Of a DNA stretch of 64,000 nucleotides, positions 10,401 through 20,608 are shown one piece after another. Below the pieces are notes generated by a model, which saw only the letters and a list, made by a program, of their open reading frames with translations, was not told the DNA's origin and did not search any database. This stretch comes from Lathyrus oleraceus (lineage: Eukaryota; Streptophyta; Magnoliopsida; Fabales; Fabaceae), in the NCBI RefSeq assembly GCF_024323335.1, contig NC_066581.1, positions 30,066,699 to 30,130,698 of the forward strand, read 5' to 3'. Numbering within the stretch: the stretch's first letter is position 1; each line of letters starts with the position of its first letter. A program made the position numbers and the translations under genes.

Positions 10401-11408
10401 ATCGTTTTCCTGGTATTATATGGAGATGACATATTACTCATTGGAAACGATATCCCTACCCTACAACAAGTAAAGTCTTGGTTGGGGAAATGCTTCTCTA
10501 TGAAGGACCTAGGTGAAGCAGCCTATATATTAGGAATCAGAATCTATAGAGATAGATCACAAAAACTGCTTGGCCTAAGTCAGAGTACATACATAGACAA
10601 AGTGTTGAGACGCTTTAATATGCATGATTCTAAGAAAGGATTCATACCTATACAACATGGCCTGTGTCTATCAAAAACACAATCCCCTTTAACTAAGGAA
10701 GAAAGGGATCGCATGAATAAGATTCCATATGCATCTGCAATAGGATCTATCATGTATGCCATGTTATGTACTCGACCAGATGTCTCGTATGCTTTAAGTG
10801 CAACGAGTAGGTACCAATCTGATCCTGGTGATGCTCACTGGGTAACTATCAAGAATATCCTTAAGTATTTAAGAAGGACTAAGGACTCATTCTTGATATA
10901 TGGAGGTCAGGAAGAGTTGGCTGTAATTGGATACACCGATGCTAGCTTCCAGACAGATAAGGATGACTTTAGATCGCAATCTGGTTATGTGTTTTGCTTA
11001 AACGGTGGCGCTGTGAGCTGGAAAAGTTCAAAGCAAGATACAGTTGCTGATTCTACAACCGAGGCCGAGTATATTGCTGCCTCAAGTGTAGCAAAGGAAG
11101 CTGTTTGGATCAAAAAGTTCATTAGTGAACTTGGCATAGTTCCTAGCATTGTGGATCCCATTGGTCTCTACTGTGATAACAATGGTGCTATCGCACAAGC
11201 CAAGGAGCCTAGATCTCACCAACGATCCAAACACATACTTAGGCGTTATCATCTCATTCGAGAGATAATAGATTGAGGAGATGTGAAAATATGCAGAGTA
11301 CCTACACTTGACAATATTGCTGACCCACTGACAAAGCCTCTTGCGCAGCAGAAGCATGATAGCCATACTAGATCTATGGGTATTAAGGGTATGCCTGATT
11401 GGCTCTAG
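7449..11408 (+). pseudogene. gag-pol: copia Gag-Pol polyprotein with three in-frame stops
   Basis: A single frame of 1320 codons from ATG 7449 to TAG 11406-11408, with no frameshift, interrupted by TGA at 8436, TAA at 8838 and TGA at 11274. GAG has a CCHC zinc knuckle (CFHCGKTGHWKRNC, from residue 255). PR has the active site DTG at residue 302. IN has an HHCC finger (H437, H442) and catalytic D498, D561 and E597 with 35-residue D-E spacing. RT starts near codon 820 and has YGDD at 991-994 where copia normally has YVDD. RNase H has TDAS, TEAEY and CDNNGA. Two of the stops fit CGA (Arg) to TGA changes, as expected from methyl-CpG deamination. GAG up to the first stop (329 codons) could still be made. 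The element should be non-autonomous. Confidence 0.95.
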
Positions 11409-11413
11409 TGCTA

Positions 11414-11422
11414 GTGGGAGAT
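11414..11422 (+). other. copia polypurine tract
   Basis: GTGGGAGAT directly abuts the 3' LTR start TGTTGGTG. It is the expected plus-strand primer for reverse transcription. Confidence 0.85.
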
Positions 11423-12812
11423 TGTTGGTGTAAGCCCTAGAGGCTAATACTTTTGGTACTTGTATCGAATTATTTATTAATAATAAAAGGCTTTTTCTTT
11501 ATTACGTTTGTTTAATAAAGTCCCTAGAATAGCTAGTCCGTTTAATGTATTAAGTGTGACTTAATCATGAGAACACATTAAACATAAGGACACTATTCTT
11601 AAAGTATCCGTAGTCGAGCTTTATTGTGAAGTGGGATGACATTAAAGCATTAAGACTATTATGTATATAGACTGATGATCACATCTCATGGATCATGGAT
11701 AAGGAGTTATCAAGTCTTAAACATAGGTATGAATATTAAGAGTAATATTTATACCAGATTGACCCGCTATGAGAATACTATATAGAAAGTTATGAAAAGT
11801 GTCATAAGTTATTCTCATGGTGATAATGGTGTATACCACTCTTCGACCTGAAACCACTATGGACCCTAGATGTAGAGTCGAGTGCTTTATTGCTGATCCA
11901 ACGTTGTCCGTAACTGGATAACCATAAAGACTGTTGATGGGTACTCCACGAAGCATGCTGAGGGACATGAGTGACCTAGATGGAATTTGCCCATCCTGCA
12001 TAAAAGGATAAATGTCTATGGGCCCAATATTGAACTGGACAAGGATAACACGGTCTATGCCTTGTGTTCAATATGGACATAAGGGTAAAATGGTAATTAT
12101 ACACATAAGTATTATCACAGAAGGAATTGTCAGATCACTTGACATTTTCGTGTCTTGGGTAGCAGTGATGTGTTGCTAGATACCGCTCACTGTTTATTAT
12201 GTTAAATACATGATTTAATATAATTGCCAATGCCGCGAGAACCTACAGGGTCACACACAAAGGACGGATTGATGAGAGATAGAGTAACTAAGGAATACCG
12301 TAAGGTACGGTGCCCTTAAGTGAATTATAGAACATCGTAAGGTACGGTGTACTTGAGTAGAATACGAAATATGGTAAGGTACCATGGGCTTAAGTGATTT
12401 TGGGCATATTATAAGATATGGGCCAAAATACACTTAAGTGGGCCTTTTAGCTTGAAGCCCACACAAGTGGTTCTATAAATAGAACCCTTGTGCAGAAGCA
12501 TTCATTGCGGTTGCATTATTTTCGTTTTCTCACACTCTCTCTCCCTCACTCAAAGCCTTCATTCATACCAGCTAGCACTGAGATTGAAGGAACCCGTTCG
12601 TGTGGACTGAGTAGAGACGTTGTCATCGTTCAACGTTCGTGATCGTTTCCGTGGATCTGCATCAAAGGTTTTGATCGTCACAAGAGATCTGCACCAAAGG
12701 TTTCAATCGTCACAAGAGGTAAATATTCTATCACTGATCATGACCATTCGTAAGGATCTCTAAATGAGAAAATTTTAATTTCCGCTGCGTTTTGGACCGC
12801 AATTCTCCTTCA
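11423..12812 (+). repeat. copia 3' LTR
   Basis: 1390 bp, about 99.3% identical to the 5' LTR by hand count, ending CCTTCA directly before the right GTTAG duplication. Its TATA box is at 12474-12481 and could drive read-through into the antisense strand of the Tat element. Confidence 0.96.
12474..12481 (+). promoter_or_regulatory. TATA box of copia 3' LTR
   Basis: TATAAATA, the counterpart of 5100-5107. A transcript from here would run antisense through the Tat pol and gag remnants. Confidence 0.6.
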
Positions 12813-12817
12813 GTTAG
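12813..12817. repeat. Target-site duplication GTTAG, right copy (copia)
   Basis: Matches 4044-4048 exactly. Confidence 0.95.
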
Positions 12818-14114
12818 CATCAAAGCTCCGCCAGAGAAAACTCTTTTAACCACGTATGGACCCTCATAGTTCGGTGTCCATTTGCCCCTGTGATCTGTGT
12901 TGGGAGGAAGAATTCTTTTGAGTACCAATTCACCGACTTGATACTCCCGAGGGCGCACTTTCTAATCAAATGCTCTCTTCATTCGTCTCTGATATAGTTG
13001 GCCATGGCATATGGCTACTAGTCTTCTTTCCTCAACTAGGCTTCCTCAAGTCCTAGGATACAAGATTCGTATTCGGCTTCATTGTTGGTGCAGGGAAAAG
13101 TTATTCTGGCACAAAATGGCATGTGAACCCCCTCCGGCGTGATCAACACTGCACCAACTCCGCGGCCATTGACGTTGACTGCCCCATCAAACATCATAAT
13201 CCATTTGGATTCAGGGTCAGGCCCCTCCTCCGGGAGTGGTTCCTCGCAATCTTTCGATTTGAGAAACATGATGTCTTCATCAGGAAAGTCGATCTTCATA
13301 GGTTGGTAATTATCAATCGGTTGCTCTGCAAGATAGTCTGACAAGACACTTCCTTTGATGGCTTTTTGTGAAGTGTATTGGATGTCATACTCTGTCAGTA
13401 TCATTTGCCACCTAGCAACCCTTCCGGTAAGCGTTGGCTTTTCAAAAATATACTTGACTGGATCCATCCTTGATATCAATAGAGTCGTGTGAGTCAACAT
13501 ATACTGTCTTAGTCGGCGAGCAGCCCATGCCAAATCGCAACAAGTTTTCTCGAGCAATGAATATCTTTGTTCACAGTCGGTAAACTTTTGCTAAGGTAGT
13601 ATATTGCATGCTCTTTTCGACCTGACTCGTCATGCTGACCGAGCACACAACCCATTGACCTTTCTAACACAGTCCAGTACATGATCAACGGTCTTCGATT
13701 TTTATTGCCATGTCGGGACGAGTTCCGCGTAACTTCTGCTTCACCGGCGGCATATCTTCATTCAACGGTAACCTGTGCACAACGGTGTCTGTATCCAGAC
13801 CTGGCATATCTTGATAGGACCAAGCAAAGATGTCGACGTACTTGCGAAGCAAACTGATCAACTGTTCTTTCACCTTGGCCTGTAGACTGGCCCCGATCTT
13901 GATCTCTTTATTGTCGTCTTCGGTGCCAATGTTGACGGTCTCAATCACCTCCTGATAAGGTGTAATAGCTCGGTCCTCCTGTTTCAACAACCTGGCTAAC
14001 TCTTCAGGCAATTCACAATCTTCCTCAACCCCTTCTCCAGCTTGATAGATAGGATTGTCGAAGTCATACTTGGCCATAGCAGTGTTGTTAGCAGTGAGAT
14101 CCGGGTGGTCATCT
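12813..14114 (-). pseudogene. pol: Tat/Ogre-like pol remnant (N-terminal RT linker, RNase H, aRH, integrase C-terminus)
   Basis: Three minus-strand blocks survive. 14114-13697 is the acidic linker and start of RT, up to the TRPDMA motif. 13690-13036 is RNase H followed by the second, archaeal-type RNase H domain of the Tat lineage (MMFDGAVN, GVGAVLITPEG, NNEAEYE). 12958-12813 is the integrase C-terminal GKWTPNYEGPYVV domain. Between blocks one and two the RT palm, including its YxDD box, is missing, and the frame shifts at the junction near 13697. Between blocks two and three the end of aRH and the integrase HHCC and DDE core are missing. A 1-base loss in an A run near 13590 breaks RNase H. 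The gene cannot give active RT or integrase. The integrase tail continues beyond the copia element at 4048. Confidence 0.9.
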
Positions 14115-14383
14115 CTGCACGATGGAGGATCATGCGAGATTTTTTTTTGGAAAGGAAAGAAAACGAAAAAAAGAAACATTGCCATTTTTTATTGTTTTTC
14201 TGTAAAAGTAGAAAATAACTGAAAGAAAGAGAACACAAAATTGTTTGCAAAAGCTGTCCTTTATTGATGATGAAAATAATTGCGAAATGCGACTAAATGG
14301 ATGGCCCTACAGATGAGTCATTACACCTTGGGCAAAGTGTAAGACTTTATTATGCATGTAAAAAGGAAAACAATAAAAATTAC
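14115..14383 (-). other. Predicted spliceosomal intron between gag-pro and pol
   Basis: On the minus strand GTAATT begins at 14383, 2 nt into the last codon before the TAA that ends the pro frame (14382-14380). A pyrimidine-rich stretch precedes GTGCAG, which ends at 14115. Joining 14384 to 14114 keeps the frame: two bases of a Glu codon plus one base, with pol open downstream. The predicted length is 269 nt. A short intron between PRO and RT coding parts is an established property of Ogre elements; the exact sites here are my prediction. An alternative acceptor with a better pyrimidine tract ends near 14227, but the sequence after it soon meets stops. Confidence 0.55.
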
Positions 14384-17300
14384 TCTTTCAGTAGAGTAAC
14401 CCGAACGACTTTTTCAGACGACCAATTGTTGAGCTTTTCTCCCGGGACACACGGTCGAATCCAGCTATCTAAGTCACAGTCGCGGTCAGCCTTGTCTTCA
14501 TCTGCAGCATTGATGATGTGGGGAGAAACCAAACCCCCGCTGGAGAAAGTACCGACTTCATTCTTCTGAGACTCCGGAGTAAACCCCAATCCAAACTTGT
14601 CTTCTTTGATGACTGGCTCCACAAATTTGCCCTAGCCTTGGGCATTACCAGCTTTAACCACTTCAACAGCTTGCTTGTATGAAGAGATAGAAGTCCTGAC
14701 CTTCTCAATCTTAGGTGAAAAAACAGCTTTGGGCGCGACCTCACTGATGTTTATGGCTTCGAAGCCCTGACACAGCATCTCATGCATCTCGCCATCCATC
14801 TCCACATACTTAAATGTAGACAGGTGGCTAACAAAAATATCCTCTTCACCATATACAGTGACGACCTGACCCTCTAGTTCATATTTGAGCTTCTGGTGGA
14901 GGGTAGAAGTAACAGCACCGGCAACATGAATCCAGGGCCGACCTAGCAGACAACTATAGGCAGGCTGGATATCCATCACATGAAAGGTGCTCTTGAACAC
15001 CTGCGGTCCAATCTTAACTGGCAACTCAATTTCGCCAAAGATAGCTCTCTTAGAGCCATCAAAAGCCCTTACAACTAAGTTACTTGGCTTCAGGATGATG
15101 CCATCGCAATCCAACTTCATTAAGGCTTTCTTTGGAAGAACATTTAGAGAAGAGCCTGTATCAACCAAAACATGGGAAAGCACCACCCCTTTGCATTCCA
15201 TTGTGATATGCAAGGCTTTGTTGTGATTCCTGCCCTCAGATGTCAGGTCATAGTCGGTGAAACCTAGCCCATGGCTAGCGTTTACATTTGAAACTACCGA
15301 CTCCAGCTGGTTAACAGTTATCTCTGGTGGAACATAGGACATATTCAGTACTTTCAACAAGGTTGCTCTGTGAGCCTCAGAGCACATCAATAATGAGAGA
15401 ATGGAGATCTTTGAGGGTGTCTGATTTAGCTGGTCGACTACCTTGTAGTCACTTTTCTTGATAATCCTCATAAACTCATCTACTTCCTTCTCGAATGCGG
15501 TCTTAGGAGGAGTTTCCTCAGCAGTAACCTCTTCGGTGGCTACCTGTTTTCCTTTAGCCTTGGCAGCTGCCTCAACTTCAGTATTCGTGCGCAATGTTGA
15601 TGGTGCAAACAAGCGTCCACTACGGGTGAAGCCACCAACTCCTCCAACATTGTCTACAGCGGAGCTACCAATGTCAATGTCTTCCCTGTTAACTTTCTTC
15701 CCCTGGCAGTAGATATCAGCCCCATAGTGCCACGGGATATCACTGTCTTTCTCATACGGAACATGTCCTGGTACCGTGATGGTGACCTGACTAATCAAAG
15801 CCGGTTGAGGGCTGTCAGAGTAAATTGTAACTGGTGCTGGACTTTCGATGTTTACCGTTGTTGGTTCTGTACTTTCTGGGAAATAAACTGTTGTCGGAAC
15901 GGGTCTCTCGGGAACATATATTTCTTCAAGAGTGAAATAAAACGTCACTGTCGACACATCATTCTTCACTGAACGGGTTTGATTGAACTGAAGACAACCT
16001 TCATCTATCAGTTGCTGAATACCCCTTCTCAAACTGTCACATCCGTTCTCGGCAGCTTGACAATTTCTGCACTCTCCCCCACAGCCCGGGAAAATCTGTC
16101 CTTTCAAAAGTCGGTCTTTAACCACCGATAGCGAAGTCTTCACTTTAGTCACATCAGAAACCAAATTCAAAGTTTCCCCACTATCAACAGCATTAATCCT
16201 CTGCCCGCCGTGTGCTGGCATCGGGTTTTGGATAACATTAGGCACCGGAGAAAAATTGATAGCCTGGGGGTCTCTCAAATCTTGTACTTTTAGCTGGAGA
16301 GCCTTGCAATTATCTGTAGTATGGCCAGGTGCGTTGGAGTGAAAAACACATTTGGCGTTGACATCATAACCTCTGGGCAAATTATTGGGATCGATTGGTG
16401 GAGCCAGAGTTCTTAACGTAACCAGATTCAGGTCAATCAGCCTGGAAAGTAATACAAAATAAGGCATTGGGATTGGCTCAATGACCCGGTCCGTCTGTCT
16501 TGGACGTTGTTGATAGTGTCTCTGCTGACCCGGATTATCTCTTTGTTGTTGATTGTTGTACCTGGGTTGCTGTTGAGGATGATACTGCGGTTGCTGTTGA
16601 GGAGCAGGTGTAGGAATAGTGACTGCGGCCACTTGATCTTGATAATAATTAGAGTGTCCTCTGCCCCTGCCTCTGCCGGCATACACAGCGCTTGTCTCGC
16701 CTTCTCTTCTTCGCTGACCGTTACCAGCAAATGGTTTCTTGGGAGCACTATTGTCTTGAATTCGGCCCATCTTCAACAGACTCTCGATTCTTTCTCCAGC
16801 AATTACTATCTCTGCAAAGCTGATTGACGGGCAAGCAGCCAATCTCTCAATATAATTGCCCTGAAGAGTGTTCATGAACATGTCCGCCATCTCCCTTTCA
16901 GACATAGGGGGTTGGACGGACGCAGCAATTTGTCTCCAACACTGAGCATATTCTCTAAAGGTCTCCTTGGCAGTCTGAGACATTCCTTGCAACAAGGTCC
17001 GATTTGGAGCCATGTCCAAGTTGTATTGATATTGCTTGACAAAAGCCTTTGCCAAGTCTTTCCAGCTCTTGATGGTAGTACGAGACAAATGAGAATACCA
17101 TTCACGAGAAGCTCCAGTTAGACTGTCTTCAAAATAATACATCTACAACTTTTCGTCTTCCGTGTGAGCTCCCAACCTTCCCAGATAAGATTGGAGATGA
17201 GTGCATGGGCAAGAAGCCCCGTTGTATTTCTCAAAAGTAGGGGGTTTGAACTTGTGAGGAATCCTCACTCCCTGAACCAGACCAAGATTTGTGACATCAA

Positions 17301-17820
17301 AACCTAAGGAATTTTGAGACTCCAAAGATTTGAGCTTCTCAGCAAGCTCATCCATACAGCGAGTCGTCTCGTGAGCTTCGCCGTGCACAGAGAATTGATC
17401 ATACTGATAGTCTTCAGTAACAGGGCGCCCGTTAATCCGAATTCCTTGATTCACATCGTACCTTCCGCCAATACCATTTCCTACATTCCCCGTGTTGCCA
17501 ACATCACCCGGGTTTCCATCAGCATTCGCGTTACCCGCATTACCAGTGTTCACAGGGTTATCAGTGTTCCCAGGGTTACCAGGGTTTCCTTCAGCATTCG
17601 GTATCTCCACCTCTGGATCGGGCCTCGGTTGCTCAACCAATTCCCTCAGCTTTTCCTGGCCTTCTGCCATACCAGTCATCAGTGTCATGAATCGATCCAT
17701 CCTTTCACGCATATCAGCTAGCTCTTTCTGTACCTGGTCCATCGCTAGTTGCGGACGATTTTCCTTTGTCGGGTACCTGTGGACTCGCTTGGGACCAATA
17801 ATGTCTGAAACAGGGAACAA
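14384..17820 (-). pseudogene. gag-pro: Tat/Ogre-like Gag-Pro, copy 1 (left tandem unit)
   Basis: Minus-strand frame starting at ATG 17820 (MFPVSDIIGPK). In order: an N-terminal coiled-coil-like segment; an Asn/Gly-rich repeat (about residues 75-117, 17470-17598); the retrotransposon gag domain (KFEKYNGASCP homologue, then the SREWYSHL region); a Gln-rich linker; a CX2HX5HX4C knuckle; a long linker; and an aspartic protease with DTGSS (Asp codon 15160-15162) and LLGRPW near 14930. Two in-frame amber codons interrupt it: TAG at 17143-17145 and TAG at 14632-14634. Both are consistent with TGG (Trp) to TAG changes by context. Downstream the frame stays open to the predicted intron at 14383. The first stop is shared with copy 2 and so predates the tandem duplication. 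Confidence 0.93.
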
Positions 17821-18632
17821 ACATTAGACACTGCGGTGACACCTGCAAAACAAACAAGGGTTAATATGCATGGTATGCGATGCACTGCTTATTCAATATT
17901 AAGGCACCTCCCTTTTGAAAGGGAATATCCTGCAAATGAATAAGCATGAGATGTTGGATGCAAATATGCAGATGATGTTATGCAATGCAGTGGCATGTCA
18001 ATCAGAATTGCTGGATCCGCTTGAACATCTGTCAGGTTTCACTGCCTGGAGAGAAACCCACTGAGTAATATAATACAAGATCAACACTTCAGCATGAACT
18101 CGGAACCATAGAACACAATCATCAACTCAGAACCCATACTTCAGAACCAACAGTCACCAACAAGAACCGAACAATAGTCACCAACAGAACAAGTCACCAT
18201 CAGTACCTGTAAATGATTCATTCCCTCCCCATTCACAGGTGTAATCTAGGCCAGGGTAAGGTTAAGAGAAACGCAGGATAAACAATCCTTTCAAGAATAT
18301 CATCATATGCACACCAGGTGTATGCAACGATAATACCCCATCAGAATCTGAACTGCTCGTGATACCATGTTCCGCTTAGTGGCGCCATACCACCCGCTTC
18401 CCATGAATCACTCTATTCCTATGTGTCCTAAAGTTCACTCATAGCCTGTGTATTGGGCCTTTTACCTCTTGTGAAACATCCTATCCCAACAAACAAACCA
18501 ACAGAGCCAACAAATACAACAATGATATGTACACAATACAATAAAGCAGATAAATAACTGTACAAAAGAAATAAACACCCAACAAACAAGAAACCTACAA
18601 AAGCTAGGAGGGACTCGCTTAGGGAAACCGGG
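17821..18632 (-). other. Tat element untranslated leader, copy 1
   Basis: About 810 bp between PBS and gag ATG. No ORF1-like coding sequence of the Ogre type is present, unlike at 53687-54232. An open frame at 18428-18793 reads through the PBS and LTR end and encodes mostly hydrophobic residues; I do not regard it as a gene. Confidence 0.75.
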
Positions 18633-18650
18633 TCCCCAGCAGAGTCACCA
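18633..18650 (-). other. Primer binding site, copy 1 (tRNA-Arg type)
   Basis: The minus strand reads TGGTGACTCTGCTGGGGA, 2 nt from the LTR end. Copy 2 reads TGGCGACTCTGCTGGGGA, the form I associate with Ogre elements primed by tRNA-Arg. The single difference (C to T) weakens pairing in copy 1. Confidence 0.85.
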
Positions 18651-18972
18651 GTTGTCGCAACCTGCGAAAAAAACAACCGGCGAAAAAAGAAATGATAGAA
18701 GAGTCGCCACCGTGCGTTATTTATCCCAAAGGAGGGAAAGGAAACGCTCGAAGTAAACCTGGAGAAAGGAAAAGAAAAGACAAGGTCTCGCAACCAAATC
18801 TTGGGTTCGGGAGTCGATTATGCGAAGGGAAGGTATTAACACCCCTACGCATCCGTAGTACTCTACGAGATCCACTCTTGTAGTTCTTGTCTAAAGGGTG
18901 TGGGTTTATCTAATGTACTATTTACTAAAAAGGGGTTTAAAGAAAATGACTCGCACGGATGTCGCATCCACT

Positions 18973-19006
18973 GCATACGTATCTCATCTGAATATGAGAA
19001 TCAGAG
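18973..19006 (-). other. LTR hairpin module, Tat copy 1 proximal
   Basis: Minus strand: CTCTGAT, arm TCTCAT, loop ATTCAG, arm ATGAGA, then TACGTATGC. This is the same architecture as 1311-1345. Just upstream in sense direction GTAGC-CGA-GCTAC forms a second small hairpin. Duplicated at 29237-29270. Confidence 0.75.
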
Positions 19007-19069
19007 TCGTTGTAGCTCGGCTACCTAGGGGTTAAAGAGGAGTGTGTTCGCTAAGACATTGCGTCTTAT

Positions 19070-19126
19070 GCCTACGTATCTCATCTGTAATGAGAATCAG
19101 AGCAAGCCGTAGTTCGGCTAACTACG
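19070..19126 (-). other. LTR hairpin module, Tat copy 1 distal, with second stem
   Basis: Minus strand: CTCTGAT, arm TCTCAT, loop TACAG, arm ATGAGA, then TACGTAGGC (19070-19102). Directly upstream in sense direction CGTAGTT-AGCCG-AACTACG (19108-19126) forms a perfect 7-bp stem. Duplicated at 29334-29390. Confidence 0.75.
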
Positions 19127-20205
19127 GGGTTAGGGTTGTGTTTTGGGATGAACGACGTTACTACGCAATCTACCAGATGCTCGACCTTTGGAGACTTACT
19201 CGCCTGTAGTAGAAGGAGTAAACGTGTTCTTAGGAGAAGAAAATTCAATGAGTTTGTTTGTGTTTTAGGGATGCTCATGCAAAAAGGGTAATGAGGATAA
19301 GACCTCATAGCTCTTAACCCTGGACAAGGTGAGCTCATGACAAAAAGTGGGGGTTCATAAAGGTGGAACCCTCTCCACTGACTGACCAGACAAAAGATCT
19401 GGGGTTTTTGTTGTGAAGCATCGACACGTAGTGTGATCTTAAAGAACGACGCACTGAATAACGAGGGATTGACTATTGATCCCTTTTATCCGTCAATTGC
19501 CTCTTCATGGAGGTCTTTAGGCAAAAAGTAGTAAAATGCGGGAAAGATAAAGGGGGTTAAGAGATCTACCACACGGATAAAGATCCGAAGCAACAACAAA
19601 TAAAGAGATAAGAAACTCAGAGATCTCTCAAGATAGCACCATCAAAGAAAGCGAGTCAGTACAGGTAATCGGGATAAACCTCCAAGTGGTATCCCACAAA
19701 TAAAGTGGAACACCAGGCAAGCCATCTCTTCAAGAGTCATATGAGCCCTCACAAAACAAAACTCAACAAACAGGTTAGAGAAACAAGATAGGGTAATCAA
19801 GAGTTTCCCCTAAATCAAAATGTAACCACATGAATCATGCCATTAAAATTCACAAAAATCTCGCAAAAAGCAACCAAGGGTAGGAGGCGTAAACCTCTTG
19901 TCAAACACATGCATCAAAAGGGTATCAAATTCACCCATAATACCTCATACATTCAGAGCATTCAAATTAAAAGCATAAAGTAATGGGAATAAGGCAAACC
20001 TGATTGGAGAGATCGAATGAAATTGAATTGCCCGATTTGGTTTGCAAAGCAATCTGAGGGTTTATATGAGATGGAATTGGTTCTTTGCAGATGAGTTCCC
20101 TCCAGTCTCTGGAGGTTGCTCTGAACTCTGTTAGCTCTTCTCTCACTATCTTTTTCCCAGCCAGGGTAATAGGAATAGAATGGCCTTTTGTTTCACTGAA
20201 ACTCT

Positions 20206-20215
20206 GAATTTATAA
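20206..20215 (-). promoter_or_regulatory. TATA box of Tat LTR, copy 1
   Basis: The minus strand reads TTATAAATTC. It lies about 1.56 kb before the LTR end, so the hairpin modules and U5 would be in the transcribed leader. Confidence 0.55.
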
Positions 20216-20280
20216 CCTGATTTTTGTGGACCTGTGGGCTCAAATGAGAGAGGCCCAAGTCCAAAAATTTTCTGTTATAT

Positions 20281-20282
<2 letters not shown>

Positions 20283-20326
<44 letters not shown>
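20283..20326 (+). repeat. (TTA)n microsatellite in Tat LTR
   Basis: About 14 TTA units. The duplicate at 30545-30581 is shorter and mixed with TTTA units, so the tract has changed length since the duplication. Confidence 0.95.
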
Positions 20327-20608
20327 TTTTGTTTTTGTTTTTTTATGTTTTTGTTTTTTTTTAAAACACGTGGGCTTCGTCTAGCGAGCATGACAGTTCA
20401 AGAAGTTCCTCTGAGCGTAGGTGATTCTGGTGGCTTTTCTTGGGACTCGCTAGGCGACCCATTCTGCTCGCCTAGCGAGCATGACAGCTCATGACCAAAC
20501 TTTTGCTCCTTCAAGATTAAAGTTTTGACTGACAAATAGACCCCTGTTGAACATGTTGGAAGTATCTTAAGCCATTCGCTTGTGTTGACTGATCATCTAA
20601 ATAGAACC

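Larger units (their letters stand above)
4049..12812 (+). mobile_element. Complete Ty1/copia LTR retrotransposon
   Basis: An 8764-bp element with two LTRs (4049-5436 and 11423-12812), tRNA-iMet type PBS, a single gag-pol frame, PPT and 5-bp target-site duplication GTTAG. Domain order is GAG, PR, IN, RT, RNase H, which is diagnostic of copia. LTRs begin TGTTGGTG and end CCTTCA. By hand I count about 9-10 substitutions plus a 2-bp length difference between the LTRs, roughly 0.7%, so the insertion is recent. The polyprotein frame carries three stop codons, so this copy cannot make full-length Pol, although its LTRs, PBS and PPT look usable in trans. It is inserted antisense into the integrase region of the minus-strand Tat element. 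Confidence 0.96.
18653..20608 (-). repeat. Tat 5' LTR, copy 1 (right part lost to nested element and duplication)
   Basis: Begins TGTCGC on the plus strand next to the PBS spacer and runs to the insertion point of the nested LTR element at 20609. It contains two hairpin modules (18973-19006 and 19070-19102), a TATA box at 20206-20215 and a (TTA)n tract. The U3 end is missing from this unit because unit 1 terminates within the nested element. Confidence 0.9.

Noticed and set aside
15458..17721. Several plus-strand ORFs of 80-135 codons across the gag-pro region (also at 25715-27978)
   Set aside because: They lie antisense to a well-supported gag-pro frame and have no domain character; they are shadows.
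18428..18793. 121-codon minus frame with hydrophobic, membrane-like segments in the Tat leader, also at 28692-29057
   Set aside because: It reads through the LTR end and PBS, and the second copy is only the tandem duplicate, so its conservation is uninformative.
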